This document shows positions 51,367 to 61,375 of a stretch of 64,000 nt of DNA, in pieces. The position numbers and the translations under genes were made by a program. Within the stretch, counting starts at the first letter, position 1. Each line of letters opens with the position of its first letter. Location of the stretch: positions 124,001-188,000 of the forward strand of contig CABSIK010000003.1 of NCBI GenBank assembly GCA_902477755.1, given 5' to 3'. Source of the DNA: an uncultured Clostridia bacterium (GTDB taxonomy: Bacteria; Bacillota; Clostridia; Lachnospirales; Anaerotignaceae). The notes beneath the pieces were generated by a model. That model was not told where the DNA came from and searched no databases. It saw only the letters and a program-made list of their open reading frames with translations.

Positions 51367-54300
51367 TTATTTCCAATATTCCACTGCGGATTTGAACAAT
51401 TTCATATCAAATTCGCCGGGTACGTTCTGATACAGACGGTCAGCGATACGTTCGGAGTGACCCATCTTACCCAGTACACGACCATCGGGAGAAAGCAGAC
51501 CTTCGATGGCGAAGGCAGAGCCGTTAGGGTTGTACTGAATATCGTTTGTAGGGTTGCCGTTCTGATCTACATACTGTGTGAGAATCTGACCGTTTTCTGC
51601 CAGCTGGCGCAGAAGCGCTTCATCTGCCAGCAGACGACCTTCGCCGTGGGAAATAGGCACGGTGAAGATGTCGCCGGGCTGTACGTTGGACAGCCAAGGA
51701 GATTTATTGGAAGCCACACGAGTACGAACCAGTTTGGACTGGTGTCTGTGGATGGTGTTATAAGTCAGTGTCGGGCAGTTTTCATCGGTGTCGATGATCT
51801 TGCCATAAGGCACCAGACCCAGTTTGATCAGTGCCTGGAAACCGTTACAGATACCGCAAATCAAACCATCTCTGTCTTCCAGCAGTTTTGTCACAGCTTC
51901 TTTTACTTCAGGGTTCCGGAAGAATGCTGTGATGAATTTACCAGAGCCGTCAGGTTCGTCACCGCCGGAGAAACCGCCAGGGATGAAGATCATCTGGCTG
52001 TCGTTCAGTTTCTTCGCAAATGTTTCTACGGAGTTTGCGATACCAGCTGCAGAAAGGTTGTTGATAACAAAGATTTCCGCTTCCGCACCTGCGCGTTCCA
52101 TAGCTTTTGCGGAATCGTATTCGCAGTTTGTACCGGGGAATACAGGAATCAGAACCTTAGGTTTTGCGAACTGCAAACGGGGTTTTGCAAAGCTTTCTGC
52201 ACGATATGTAAAGGTAGGCAGTTCTTTTGCTTCTGTTTCGATGTTGCAGGAGTAAATAGGTTCCAATTTGCCTTCGTAAACATCGTACAGGTCAGCCAGT
52301 GCGATAGAAACGCCGTTTTTTGCGATAGCATTGCCGCCGGTTCTGCCCAGCAGAGTGCCAACTTCATCTTCGCCGCTCAGTTCCAGCACAAATGCGCCGT
52401 AAGTATAACCGAAGATATCTTCTTTGGTCAGACCATCTGCATAAGTAAAGCCGATGTCGTTACCCATTGCCATTTTCAGCACTGCTTCTGCTACGCCGCC
52501 ATAAGTGGGTGTGTAAGCTGCGCAGACCTTACCTGCACGCATCAGGTCGTTCACCTGTGCAAACAGCGCTTTCAGGCTGTCAGCGGTAGGCAGACCGTTT
52601 TCATCGTAAACGGGTTTCAGCAGTACCACTTTATGATTTTCTCCTTTAAATTCGGGAGAGATGATATTTGCTACATTTTCTGTTGTCACAGCGAAAGAAA
52701 CCAGTGTGGGAGGTACGTCGATATGTTCAAAAGTACCGCTCATGGAGTCTTTACCGCCGATGGCAGCAATTTCCAGACCTTTCTGTGCCATAAACGCACC
52801 CAACAGAGCTGCCATGGGTTTGCCCCAACGTTTGGGGTCTTTCATAGGTTTTTCGAAGTATTCCTGGAAGGACAGGTATACATCTTCAAATTTCGCACCT
52901 GTTGCGATAAGTTTCGCAACGGATTCCACAACTGCCAGATATGCGCTGTGATAAGGGCTCTTTTCTGCGATGAAAGGATTGTAGCCCCAAGCCATCAAAG
53001 AGCATGTTTTCGCGTCAGCTTTTTCCATAGAAACTTTGTTTACCATAGCCTGAATAGGTGTTCTCTGGTTTTTGCCGCCGAAAGGCATCAGGACTGTGCC
53101 TGCACCGATGGTGGAGTCAAAGCGTTCAGACAGACCACGTTTGGAGCAAACATTCAGGTCACCAGCCAAATCCATGTAAGCTTCTTTGAAATCGTCTTTG
53201 ATTTCTTTGTCATAGCTTTCGGGAGCCACAGGTGTGATATCGATATGTTTTTCTGCACCGTTGGAGTTCAGAAATTCACGGGAAATGTTAACGATCTTCT
53301 TATCGTTCCAGTACATTACCAGATAAGGATTTGCCTTTACTTCCGCTACAACGGTAGCTTCCAGATTTTCTGCGTAAGCCAGTTCTTTGAAGCGTTCCAC
53401 ATCTTCTGCCGCAACAACAACTGCCATACGTTCCTGAGATTCACTGATGGCCAGTTCTGTGCCGTCCAGACCTTCATATTTCTTAGGAACCGCGTTCAGG
53501 TTGATTTCCAGACCATCTGCCAGTTCCCCAATGGCAACGGATACACCGCCGGCACCGAAGTCATTGCAGCGTTTGATCAGGCGAGATGCTTCTGCATTAC
53601 GGAACAATCTCTGCAGTTTTCTTTCTTCGGGAGCGTTACCCTTCTGTACTTCTGCGCCGCAGTTTTCCAGAGATTCCAGTGTATGGGATTTGGAGGAGCC
53701 TGTTGCACCGCCGCAGCCGTCACGACCGGTTCTGCCGCCCAGCAGAATAACAATATCCCCGTCTTCGGGACGTTCTCTGCGTACATTTTCCGCAGGAGCC
53801 GCACCGATAACCGCGCCGATTTCCATTCTCTTAGCCACATAGCCGTCGTGGTAGATTTCGTCTACCTGACCTGTTGCCAGACCAATCTGGTTGCCGTAAG
53901 AGCTGTAACCAGCAGCAGCTGTGGTAACAATTTTTCTCTGAGGCAGTTTGCCCTGGAGTGTTTCGGAAACGGGAGTCAGAGGGTTGCCTGCACCTGTTAC
54001 ACGCATGGCAGCGTATACATAGGAACGACCGCTCAGAGGGTCACGAATAGCACCGCCCACGCAGGTTGCAGCGCCGCCGAAAGGTTCGATTTCTGTGGGA
54101 TGGTTGTGTGTTTCGTTTTTGAACAGCAGCAGCCATTTTTCCACTCTGTCTTCCACTTCTACGTCAATTTTGACTGTACAAGCGTTGATTTCTTCGGATT
54201 CATCCAGTTTATCCAGCTTGCCCTGCTGTTTCAGGAATTTTGCCACAATGGTGCCCATATCCATCAGGTTGATGGGTTTTGTTCTGCCAATGGCTTCTCT

Positions 54301-55053
54301 TGTTTTCAGATATTCGTCATAAGCGCTCTGGAGCAGTGCGTCTTCAAATTTCACGCTGTCGATGGTTGTCAGGAATGTGGTATGACGGCAGTGATCAGAC
54401 CAGTATGTATCAATCATTTTGATTTCTGTAATGGTAGGATCTCTGTGTTCACTCTGGAAATAAGCCTGACATACTTTGATATCGTCCAGATCCATTGCCA
54501 GACCCTGATCCGCTACAAACTGCGCCAGTGCAGCTTCGTCCATTTCGCAGAAACCGTCCAGTGTTGCCACGGAAGTGGGGATTTCATATACCATTTCCAG
54601 TGTATCTGCTTCTGCCAGAGCAGCTTCTCTGGATTCCACAGGGTTGATGACATATTTCTTGATAGCTTCCACATCAGCGTCTGTCAGATCGCCGTACAGC
54701 AGGTAAACTTTCGCACTCTTTACCAGAGGTCTGTCCTGTTTGGAAATGATCTGGATACATTCTGCTGCGGAGTTTGCTCTCTGGTCAAACTGACCGGGCA
54801 AAAATTCCACTGCGAATACTTTCGCGCCATCCTGAGGGATTTCTGTCAGCAGATCATCCAGCTGAGGTTCGGAAAATACCGTTGTTTTGCAGTTTTCAAA
54901 CAATTCTTTGTCAATGTGTTCTACGTCGTAACGATTCAAAAGGCGCAGACCTGTCAGACCTTTGATGCCCAGCAGGTTCACCAGATCGGCTCTCAAGCCG
55001 TCTGCTTCTGTCTGCAAACCCTGTTTTTTCTCCACATAAATTCTATAAACCAT
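51367..55053 (-). CDS. purL: Phosphoribosylformylglycinamidine synthase (single-chain)
   Basis: A 1228-residue large-type PurL that converts FGAR to FGAM with glutamine and ATP. It has an N-terminal PurS-like part, two AIRS-type halves (THNHPTEIEPFGGAATCVGGAIRD-like signature around residue 310; GGKDSMSGTF in the second), and a C-terminal class I glutamine amidotransferase domain from about 990, with VFPGTNCEYD, the nucleophile Cys in GICNGFQ and the His/Glu pair in PISHGEGR. No separate purS or purQ is needed. Last gene of the operon. Confidence 0.97.
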   Translation of the reverse strand: MVYRIYVEKKQGLQTEADGLRADLVNLLGIKGLTGLRLLNRYDVEHIDKELFENCKTTVFSEPQLDDLLTEIPQDGAKVFAVEFLPGQFDQRANSAAECIQIISKQDRPLVKSAKVYLLYGDLTDADVEAIKKYVINPVESREAALAEADTLEMVYEIPTSVATLDGFCEMDEAALAQFVADQGLAMDLDDIKVCQAYFQSEHRDPTITEIKMIDTYWSDHCRHTTFLTTIDSVKFEDALLQSAYDEYLKTREAIGRTKPINLMDMGTIVAKFLKQQGKLDKLDESEEINACTVKIDVEVEDRVEKWLLLFKNETHNHPTEIEPFGGAATCVGGAIRDPLSGRSYVYAAMRVTGAGNPLTPVSETLQGKLPQRKIVTTAAAGYSSYGNQIGLATGQVDEIYHDGYVAKRMEIGAVIGAAPAENVRRERPEDGDIVILLGGRTGRDGCGGATGSSKSHTLESLENCGAEVQKGNAPEERKLQRLFRNAEASRLIKRCNDFGAGGVSVAIGELADGLEINLNAVPKKYEGLDGTELAISESQERMAVVVAAEDVERFKELAYAENLEATVVAEVKANPYLVMYWNDKKIVNISREFLNSNGAEKHIDITPVAPESYDKEIKDDFKEAYMDLAGDLNVCSKRGLSERFDSTIGAGTVLMPFGGKNQRTPIQAMVNKVSMEKADAKTCSLMAWGYNPFIAEKSPYHSAYLAVVESVAKLIATGAKFEDVYLSFQEYFEKPMKDPKRWGKPMAALLGAFMAQKGLEIAAIGGKDSMSGTFEHIDVPPTLVSFAVTTENVANIISPEFKGENHKVVLLKPVYDENGLPTADSLKALFAQVNDLMRAGKVCAAYTPTYGGVAEAVLKMAMGNDIGFTYADGLTKEDIFGYTYGAFVLELSGEDEVGTLLGRTGGNAIAKNGVSIALADLYDVYEGKLEPIYSCNIETEAKELPTFTYRAESFAKPRLQFAKPKVLIPVFPGTNCEYDSAKAMERAGAEAEIFVINNLSAAGIANSVETFAKKLNDSQMIFIPGGFSGGDEPDGSGKFITAFFRNPEVKEAVTKLLEDRDGLICGICNGFQALIKLGLVPYGKIIDTDENCPTLTYNTIHRHQSKLVRTRVASNKSPWLSNVQPGDIFTVPISHGEGRLLADEALLRQLAENGQILTQYVDQNGNPTNDIQYNPNGSAFAIEGLLSPDGRVLGKMGHSERIADRLYQNVPGEFDMKLFKSAVEYWK

Positions 55054-55058
55054 AGATG

Positions 55059-56321
55059 TTACACCTCCGCCGCAAGGGCTTTTTTACCAATATCTTTCCG
55101 ATAATATGCGTTTGCAAAACTTACGGTTTTTACCGTTTCATAGGCTTTATCCACAGCTTCTGCCAATGTGTCAGCCACTTCTGTCACACCCAGCACACGA
55201 CCGCCACCGGTCACCAGTTTGCCGTCTTTGATTTTCGCGCCAGCCACGAAGATTCTGCTGGAATCTGCAGGCAGTGTGATTTCATAGCCGCTTTCGTATT
55301 TGCCGGGATAGCCTTCAGACGCCATGATGACACAGCAAGCTGCTTTGTTGCTGAATTTCACTTCAGCGTCTGCCAGTGTGCCGTTGGCGATATGCTGCAT
55401 GATGCTCAGCAGGTCACTTTCCAGCAAAGGCAGAACTACCTGTGTTTCAGGGTCGCCGAAACGGCAGTTGTATTCGATTACTTTGGGGCCGTTGGGTGTC
55501 AGCATCAGACCAAAGTACAGGCAGCCTTTGAATGTTCTGCCTTCTTTGTTCATAGCTTCCATGGTAGGCAGGAAAATGGTTTTCATGCATTCTTCCGCAA
55601 CAGCTTCTGTATAGTAAGGATTGGGAGCAACTGTTCCCATACCGCCTGTATTCAGACCTTTATCGCCGTCCAGCGCGCGTTTGTGGTCCATGGAAGAAAC
55701 CATGGGAATCATGGTTTTGCCGTCTGTGAATGCCAGAACGGAAACTTCCGGGCCTGTCAGGAATTCTTCCACAACGATGTGGTCACCGCTGGCACCGAAA
55801 ACTTTATCTTCCATGATGGTTTTTACACCAGCTTTTGCCTGTTCTCTTGTTTCGGCAATGATAACGCCTTTGCCCAGTGCTAAACCGTCTGCTTTGATAA
55901 CGGTAGGAATGGGTGCTGTTTCCAGATAAGCCAGCGCGTCTTCTGCGTTGTCAAAGACTTCGTAAGCCGCTGTAGGGATGTTGTATTTCTTCATGAGATT
56001 TTTGGAGAACACTTTGCTGCCTTCCAAAATCGCTGCGTTTTTGTTAGGGCCGAAGCAAGGCACACCGATGGCTTCCAGTGCGTCAACTGCGCCCAATACC
56101 AGAGGATCGTCAGGAGCCACCACTGCGAAATCAATGGCTTTTTCTTTTGCAAATGCCACAATGCCGTCAATATCCTTCGCGCCGATATCCACACAGACTG
56201 CATCCTGCGCAATACCGCCATTGCCGGGCAGTGCGTACAGTTCTGTCACATCTTTGTTTTCCTTAATCTTCTTCACGATGGTATGTTCTCTGCCACCGCC
56301 GCCTACAACCATAACTTTCAT
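55059..56321 (-). CDS. purD: Phosphoribosylamine-glycine ligase
   Basis: A 420-residue ATP-grasp enzyme making GAR. N-terminal MKVMVVGGGGREHTIV, ATP-grasp motifs VIKADGLALGKGVIIAE and VEEFLTGPEVSVLAFTDG, and the MDHKRALDGDKGLNTGGMG signature. RBS GGGAGG. Between purH and purL. Confidence 0.97.
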   Translation of the reverse strand: MKVMVVGGGGREHTIVKKIKENKDVTELYALPGNGGIAQDAVCVDIGAKDIDGIVAFAKEKAIDFAVVAPDDPLVLGAVDALEAIGVPCFGPNKNAAILEGSKVFSKNLMKKYNIPTAAYEVFDNAEDALAYLETAPIPTVIKADGLALGKGVIIAETREQAKAGVKTIMEDKVFGASGDHIVVEEFLTGPEVSVLAFTDGKTMIPMVSSMDHKRALDGDKGLNTGGMGTVAPNPYYTEAVAEECMKTIFLPTMEAMNKEGRTFKGCLYFGLMLTPNGPKVIEYNCRFGDPETQVVLPLLESDLLSIMQHIANGTLADAEVKFSNKAACCVIMASEGYPGKYESGYEITLPADSSRIFVAGAKIKDGKLVTGGGRVLGVTEVADTLAEAVDKAYETVKTVSFANAYYRKDIGKKALAAEV

Positions 56322-56346
56322 ATATTGATTCCTCCCGTTTTCTCTC

Positions 56347-57531
56347 TTAGTGATGGAACAGTCTCATGCCGGTAAATGCCATAACCATGCCGAATTTGTT
56401 GCAGGTTTCGATGACATTGTCGTCACGGATGGAACCGCCGGGTTCCGCAATATAAGTTACGCCGCTCTTAGCCGCACGTTCGATGTTGTCACCGAAGGGG
56501 AAGAAAGCGTCACTGCCCAGAGCCACACCTTTGATAGAATCCAGGTATGCTCTCTTTTCTTCTTTTGTAAGAGGTTCGGGTTTTTCAGAGAAGAATTTCT
56601 GCCATGTGCCTTCTGCCAGAACGTCTTCATAGTCGTCAGAGATATAAACGTCGATGGTGTTATCTCTGTCAGGTCTGCCTACAGTAGGCAGGAAAGGCAG
56701 GTTCAGCACTTTTTCATGCTGACGCAGATGCCATACGTCCGCTTTGCCGCCAGCCAGTCTGGTGCAGTGGATTCTGGACTGCTGACCTGCGCCAACGCCG
56801 ATAGCCTGACCGTCTTTGGCAAAGCATACGGAGTTGGACTGTGTATATTTCAGTGTGATCAGAGCAATGATCAGGTCGCGTTTTGCCGCATCAGGCAGTT
56901 CTTTGTTTTCTGTCACGATATTGTTCAGCAGTTCTTCGTCGATTTTGAAATCGTTTCTGCCCTGTTCAAATGTGATGCCGTAAACCTGTTTTCTTTCCTG
57001 TTTTTCAGGTACATAGTTAGGATCGATTTTTACAATGTTGTAGCTGCCTTTGCGTTTGCTTTTCAGGATTTCCAATGCTTCGGGTGTATAGCCTGGAGCA
57101 ATGATACCGTCGGAGACTTCTCTTTTCAGCAGACGAGCGGTTACTTCGTCGCAAACATCACTGAGGGCAACCCAGTCACCAAAGGAGCACATTCTGTCTG
57201 TGCCTCTTGCTCTTGCGTAAGCCAGCGCAACGGGAGAATCATCCAGACCTTCGATATCGTCTACAAAGCAAGCTTTTTTCAGTTCCGCGCTCATAGGTAC
57301 GCCGACAGCTGCGGAAGTGGGGCTTACATGTTTGAAGGAGGTTGCCGCAGGCATGCCCAGGGCTTCCTTCAGTTCTTTCACCAGCTGCCAGCTGTTGAAC
57401 GCGTCCAAAAAGTTGATATAACCCGGTTTGCCGTTGAGAATTTCAATGGGCAAATCACTGCCGTCCGCCATAAAGATTTTTGCCGGTTTCTGGTTGGGGT
57501 TACAACCATATTTCAATTCAAATTCTTTCAT
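56347..57531 (-). CDS. purH: AICAR transformylase, stand-alone (PurH C-terminal domain only)
   Basis: A 394-residue protein covering only the formyltransferase half of bifunctional PurH. Its start MKEFELKYGCNPNQKPAKI is already inside the AICARFT domain, and GYINFLDAFNSWQLVKELKE, the KHVSPTSAAVG motif with the catalytic Lys-His, and ALGSDAFFPFGDNIERAA follow. The MGS-like IMP cyclohydrolase half (about 200 residues) is missing; no remnant lies in the 24 bases between this gene and purB. The cyclohydrolase step is supplied by the PurO gene three genes earlier in the operon. Confidence 0.95.
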   Translation of the reverse strand: MKEFELKYGCNPNQKPAKIFMADGSDLPIEILNGKPGYINFLDAFNSWQLVKELKEALGMPAATSFKHVSPTSAAVGVPMSAELKKACFVDDIEGLDDSPVALAYARARGTDRMCSFGDWVALSDVCDEVTARLLKREVSDGIIAPGYTPEALEILKSKRKGSYNIVKIDPNYVPEKQERKQVYGITFEQGRNDFKIDEELLNNIVTENKELPDAAKRDLIIALITLKYTQSNSVCFAKDGQAIGVGAGQQSRIHCTRLAGGKADVWHLRQHEKVLNLPFLPTVGRPDRDNTIDVYISDDYEDVLAEGTWQKFFSEKPEPLTKEEKRAYLDSIKGVALGSDAFFPFGDNIERAAKSGVTYIAEPGGSIRDDNVIETCNKFGMVMAFTGMRLFHH

Positions 57532-57554
57532 ACCGCTTCTCTCCTTCTAAAATT

Positions 57555-58991
57555 TCAAACCTTCAATTCTGCCTGAATCTCACCGTCATGCCACCGCTGC
57601 AAAATGGGCTGGATGGTATAAGCCACCAGTTCTTCCACCTGAGAGGCACATCTGCCGATATAACGCTTGGGGTCCAGTTCCGCATAGATTTCCTCCTCTG
57701 TCAGAGGGAATGCGGGATCGTCCACAATGCGCTGAATCAGGTCATTGGTGCCGCCTTCCAGTTTCACTTTTGCCGCTGCCCCATGGGAATGGGTGCGCAG
57801 ACGTTCGTGAAGTTCCTGTCTGTTGCCGCCTTTTTTCACAGACTGCATCAGGATGTTTTCTGTTGCCATAAAAGGCAGTTTTTCCATGACACGACGGTTT
57901 ACAACCTTATCATAGACCACAATGCCGCCGGTCACGTTAATATAGATATTTAAAATGGCATCTACTGCCAGAAACGCTTCCGCAATGGAAATACGTTTAT
58001 TTGCTGAGTCATCCAGAGTACGTTCAAACCACTGGGTTCCTGCTGTCAGTGCCGGATTCAGAGAATCTACAATGACATATCTTGCCAGTGCGGAAATACG
58101 CTCACTGCGCATGGGATTGCGCTTGTAAGGCATTGCAGAAGAACCGATCTGATTCTTTTCAAAAGGCTCCTCCATTTCCTCAAAGGACTGCAAAATACGC
58201 ATGTCATTGGAGAATTTATATGCGCTCTGAGCAAAACCGGACAGAACAGAGAGGAAATAAGCGTCTACCTTTCTGGAATAAGTCTGACCGGAAACGGGAA
58301 CCACGCCGGGGAATCCCATTTCATCGGCGATCATGGTTTCCATCTTTTTAATCTTTTCTTCATCGCCGTCAAAAAGCTCCATAAAGCTCGCCTGTGTGCC
58401 TGTGGTGCCTTTGGAGCCCAAAAGCAGCAGCTTGTCCAAACGATGCTCCAGTTCCAGCACATCCTGAGAAAGTTCATACATCCACAGAGCCGCACGTTTG
58501 CCGACGGTGGTCAGCTGTGCAGGCTGCAAGTGGGTATAAGCAAGGCATGGCATATCCTTATATTCCATAGCAAAATCAGACAGGTTTTTCAGTACCTGTG
58601 CCGCTTTCTTCAGAATGATTTCGGAAGCCTTCCGCAGAATGATGATATCTGTATTATCCCCTACATAACAGCTGGTTGCGCCCAGATGGATGATGGGTTC
58701 CGCCGCAGGGCACTGTTTCCCAAAAGCGTAAACATGGCTCATAACGTCATGGCGAACGATTCGTTCTCTTTCTTCTGCCACTTCGTAATTGACGTCGTCT
58801 TTAAACGCCTCCATCTGTGCAATCTGTTCATCTGTAATATCCAAACCCAATGCTTTTTCCGCCCGTGCCAATGCGATCCAAAGTCTGCGCCATGTACGGA
58901 ACTTAAACTGTTCAGAAAATACTTCCTGCATTTCCTTGCTGGCATAACGGGTAGAAAAAGGTGAAATATAAATTTCCTTGTTTTCGTGCAT
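57555..58991 (-). CDS. purB: Adenylosuccinate lyase
   Basis: A 478-residue fumarase/aspartase-superfamily enzyme cleaving SAICAR to AICAR and adenylosuccinate to AMP. The superfamily signature SSAMPYKRNPMRSE carries the catalytic Ser, the first conserved region is HLGATSCYVGDN with a catalytic His, and TLDDSANKRISIAEAF follows. RBS AGAGGAG. Confidence 0.96.
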   Translation of the reverse strand: MHENKEIYISPFSTRYASKEMQEVFSEQFKFRTWRRLWIALARAEKALGLDITDEQIAQMEAFKDDVNYEVAEERERIVRHDVMSHVYAFGKQCPAAEPIIHLGATSCYVGDNTDIIILRKASEIILKKAAQVLKNLSDFAMEYKDMPCLAYTHLQPAQLTTVGKRAALWMYELSQDVLELEHRLDKLLLLGSKGTTGTQASFMELFDGDEEKIKKMETMIADEMGFPGVVPVSGQTYSRKVDAYFLSVLSGFAQSAYKFSNDMRILQSFEEMEEPFEKNQIGSSAMPYKRNPMRSERISALARYVIVDSLNPALTAGTQWFERTLDDSANKRISIAEAFLAVDAILNIYINVTGGIVVYDKVVNRRVMEKLPFMATENILMQSVKKGGNRQELHERLRTHSHGAAAKVKLEGGTNDLIQRIVDDPAFPLTEEEIYAELDPKRYIGRCASQVEELVAYTIQPILQRWHDGEIQAELKV

Positions 58992-59010
58992 CCTGTACTC
59001 CTCTTTTGAT

Positions 59011-59730
59011 TTATTTGTTTTTGTTGATCATTCTGTTTTCCACAGCGCCTGTTTCCAAGTCGATGTAGCGAACATAAATGGAGATTTTGTTCTGTTCATT
59101 CAGGTTTTCCCAGATTTCATTCAGGAATGTGTCGATGTCATCGGGGATTGCCACACGTTCGGGTTCACCCTGGAATGTAGGCAGGGGGTTGCCGTCGCAA
59201 GCATAAGTATGGATGAAGTGACCCAGACCTGCTGTTGCAGCATAGGAGAAGGTGTAGCGGTTGCATGCGCTGCCTTCTGCGTCTGCGCTTTTCAGGATAC
59301 TCATTTTGTATGTGAAATCTTTTTCCCCGAATGTGAGCATACCGCTGATTCTAGGGGTAAAGTTGGGTGCGTCAGGTTCAAATTCTCTTGTTTCCAGAGC
59401 TTCTTCGAATGTTTTACCGTCTTTGATGAAGTCATAAACGGTGTCTGTCTGATCGCCGTTTGTCACAATCAGTTTGTTTTCCCATTTTTTGATGGGAGAA
59501 TAAATAATCAGAGAAGGATCTTCCACTTTGGAAGCATCGAAGGGTTCAATGATGACTTCGTCGCCTTTTTCGATGAACACACGGTTACGGCTGTTTTCGC
59601 TGCGGCCCATGATGAAGTAAGCCACTGCCGCTTTTTTGGCATCTGCTGTTTTGCCGATGACAATGCCTCTGCCCACATAAGCGTTATCTTTCACCAGTGT
59701 AGCCATAGAATCTTTTCTGTAAATATCCAT
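59011..59730 (-). CDS. purO: IMP cyclohydrolase, archaeal PurO type
   Basis: A 239-residue protein that fits the PF07826 IMP_cyclohyd family: YVGRGIVIGKTADAKKAAVAY, YFIMGRSENSRNRVF and PNFTPRISGML are typical segments of the Ntn-hydrolase-like PurO fold. It would close the ring of FAICAR to give IMP and so complement the truncated PurH in this operon. The start at 59730 has AAAGGAAG upstream; the longer frame from 59796 overlaps purN. PurO was first described in methanogens; bacterial copies occur in some Clostridia. Confidence 0.88.
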   Translation of the reverse strand: MDIYRKDSMATLVKDNAYVGRGIVIGKTADAKKAAVAYFIMGRSENSRNRVFIEKGDEVIIEPFDASKVEDPSLIIYSPIKKWENKLIVTNGDQTDTVYDFIKDGKTFEEALETREFEPDAPNFTPRISGMLTFGEKDFTYKMSILKSADAEGSACNRYTFSYAATAGLGHFIHTYACDGNPLPTFQGEPERVAIPDDIDTFLNEIWENLNEQNKISIYVRYIDLETGAVENRMINKNK

Positions 59731-59735
59731 GAAAA

Positions 59736-60344
59736 TTATCTTCCTTTCTGCAATTCTTTGGAAACCTGCTCTGTGGCACGGGGCAGCAGAATCCATTCCG
59801 CTTCCTCCATGACACGGCGCTGGAGCACTTCCGGTGTATCTCCATCTTTGACTTCAACGGCTTTCTGCATGAGGATTTCGCCGCCGTCGGGGATTTCATT
59901 GACATAATGCACCGTTGCCCCTGTCACTTTCACCCCATAAGCCAAAGCCGCTTCGTGGACTTTCAGACCATAATACCCTTTTCCGCAGAAAGAAGGGATC
60001 AAAGAGGGGTGGATATTGATGATCCGCTTAGGAAAAGCGGAAGTAAAGTTTTCGCTGAGAATGGACATGAAGCCTGCCAGAACAATCAGCTCAATGCCAT
60101 GTTCTTTCAGGACTTCTTTGACCTTTTCTTCATAAGCCAGCTGGGAATCAAATTCCTTTCTGACAACCACAGCGGAAGGAATGTTGTTTTCTGCCGCTCT
60201 TGTCAGGGCATAAGCCTTATGGTTGCTGGCAAGTACCAAGGCGATTTCGCCGCTTTGCAGGATGCCGCTTTTCTGGGCATCAATCAACGCCTGCAAATTG
60301 GTGCCGCCGCCGGAAACAAAAACTGCTATTTTTGTTTTCAGCAT
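59736..60344 (-). CDS. purN: Phosphoribosylglycinamide formyltransferase
   Basis: A 202-residue folate-dependent GAR transformylase. N-terminal KIAVFVSGGGTNLQALID; the catalytic Asn-His-Asp set lies in INIHPSLIPSFCGKGYYG and VTGATVHYVNEIPDGG. The start overlaps the purM stop by seven bases. RBS GAGGAGG. Confidence 0.97.
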   Translation of the reverse strand: MLKTKIAVFVSGGGTNLQALIDAQKSGILQSGEIALVLASNHKAYALTRAAENNIPSAVVVRKEFDSQLAYEEKVKEVLKEHGIELIVLAGFMSILSENFTSAFPKRIINIHPSLIPSFCGKGYYGLKVHEAALAYGVKVTGATVHYVNEIPDGGEILMQKAVEVKDGDTPEVLQRRVMEEAEWILLPRATEQVSKELQKGR

Positions 60345-61375
60345 ATAACCACGCCCTCCTCGGAAGGAATGATTTCGCCCATGATGTAAGCGTCTTCACC
60401 GTTTGCTTTCAGGATTTCCAGTGCTTTTTCAGCGTCTGCTTTGGCAACCACAACGCTCATGCCAACGCCCATGTTGAATGTGTTGAACATGTCACGTTCG
60501 GGAATGTTGCCTTTTTCTGCCAACAGTTTGAAGATGGGAGGAATACGCAGTGCGCTCTTGTCAATTTTCGCACCAAAGCCTTTGGGGATGCTTCTGGGAA
60601 TATTTTCATAGAAGCCGCCGCCTGTGATATGAGAAACTGCTTTCACTTTCACTTCTTCAAACAGTGCCAGCATCGGTTTTACATAGATTTTTGTAGGTGC
60701 CAGCAGGGTTTCGCCCAGAGATTTGCCGCCCAGTTCTTCCATAGGTGTTTTGATGTCTGCGTTTTCCACATCAAATACACGGCGAACCAGAGAGAAACCA
60801 TTGGAGTGCACGCCGCTGGAAGGCAGTGCGATCACAACGTCGCCAGCTTCCATGGTTTTGTTGTCCAGGATTTTGTCTTTGTCTACAACACCTACTGCGA
60901 AGCCAGCCAGATCGTATTCGTCTTCGGGATAGAAACCGGGCATTTCTGCTGTTTCGCCGCCGATGAGAGCAGCGCCGGACTGTACACAGCCTTCTGCTAC
61001 GCCGGAAACGATAGCAGCTACTTTTTCAGGGAAGTTTTTGCCTACGGCAATATAGTCCAGGAAGAACAGAGGTTTTGCGCCGCAGCAAATGATGTCGTTG
61101 ACGCACATAGCTACACAGTCGATACCTACTGTGTCATGCTTGTTCATCAAAAACGCCAGTTTCAGTTTTGTACCAACACCGTCAGTACCGCTTACCAGTA
61201 CAGGTTTTGTGATGCCTGTCAGATCCATTTCAAACAGACCGCCGAAACCACCGATATCGGACATTGCCCCTGCTGTTACGGTTCTTGCAATGTGTTTTTT
61301 CATCAGTTCCACTGCCTGATACCCAGCGGTAATGTCCACACCTGCAGCTTTATAGCTTTCACTTTGACTTTTCAT
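60338..61375 (-). CDS. purM: Phosphoribosylformylglycinamidine cyclo-ligase
   Basis: A 345-residue AIR synthetase. VLVSGTDGVGTKLKLAF and IGGETAEMPGFY are the family signatures, and GGGFYENIPRSIP is the C-terminal motif. The start overlaps the purF end by 17 bases, with AAAGGAG in the purF 3' end. Confidence 0.97.
   Translation of the reverse strand: MKSQSESYKAAGVDITAGYQAVELMKKHIARTVTAGAMSDIGGFGGLFEMDLTGITKPVLVSGTDGVGTKLKLAFLMNKHDTVGIDCVAMCVNDIICCGAKPLFFLDYIAVGKNFPEKVAAIVSGVAEGCVQSGAALIGGETAEMPGFYPEDEYDLAGFAVGVVDKDKILDNKTMEAGDVVIALPSSGVHSNGFSLVRRVFDVENADIKTPMEELGGKSLGETLLAPTKIYVKPMLALFEEVKVKAVSHITGGGFYENIPRSIPKGFGAKIDKSALRIPPIFKLLAEKGNIPERDMFNTFNMGVGMSVVVAKADAEKALEILKANGEDAYIMGEIIPSEEGVVIC

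Noticed and set aside
51457..55104. A 1215-codon open frame on the plus strand opposite purL
   Set aside because: Mirror of purL codon usage. The encoded sequence is Cys/Phe/His-rich with no domain, and it has no ribosome site. The purL product is full length with all motifs.
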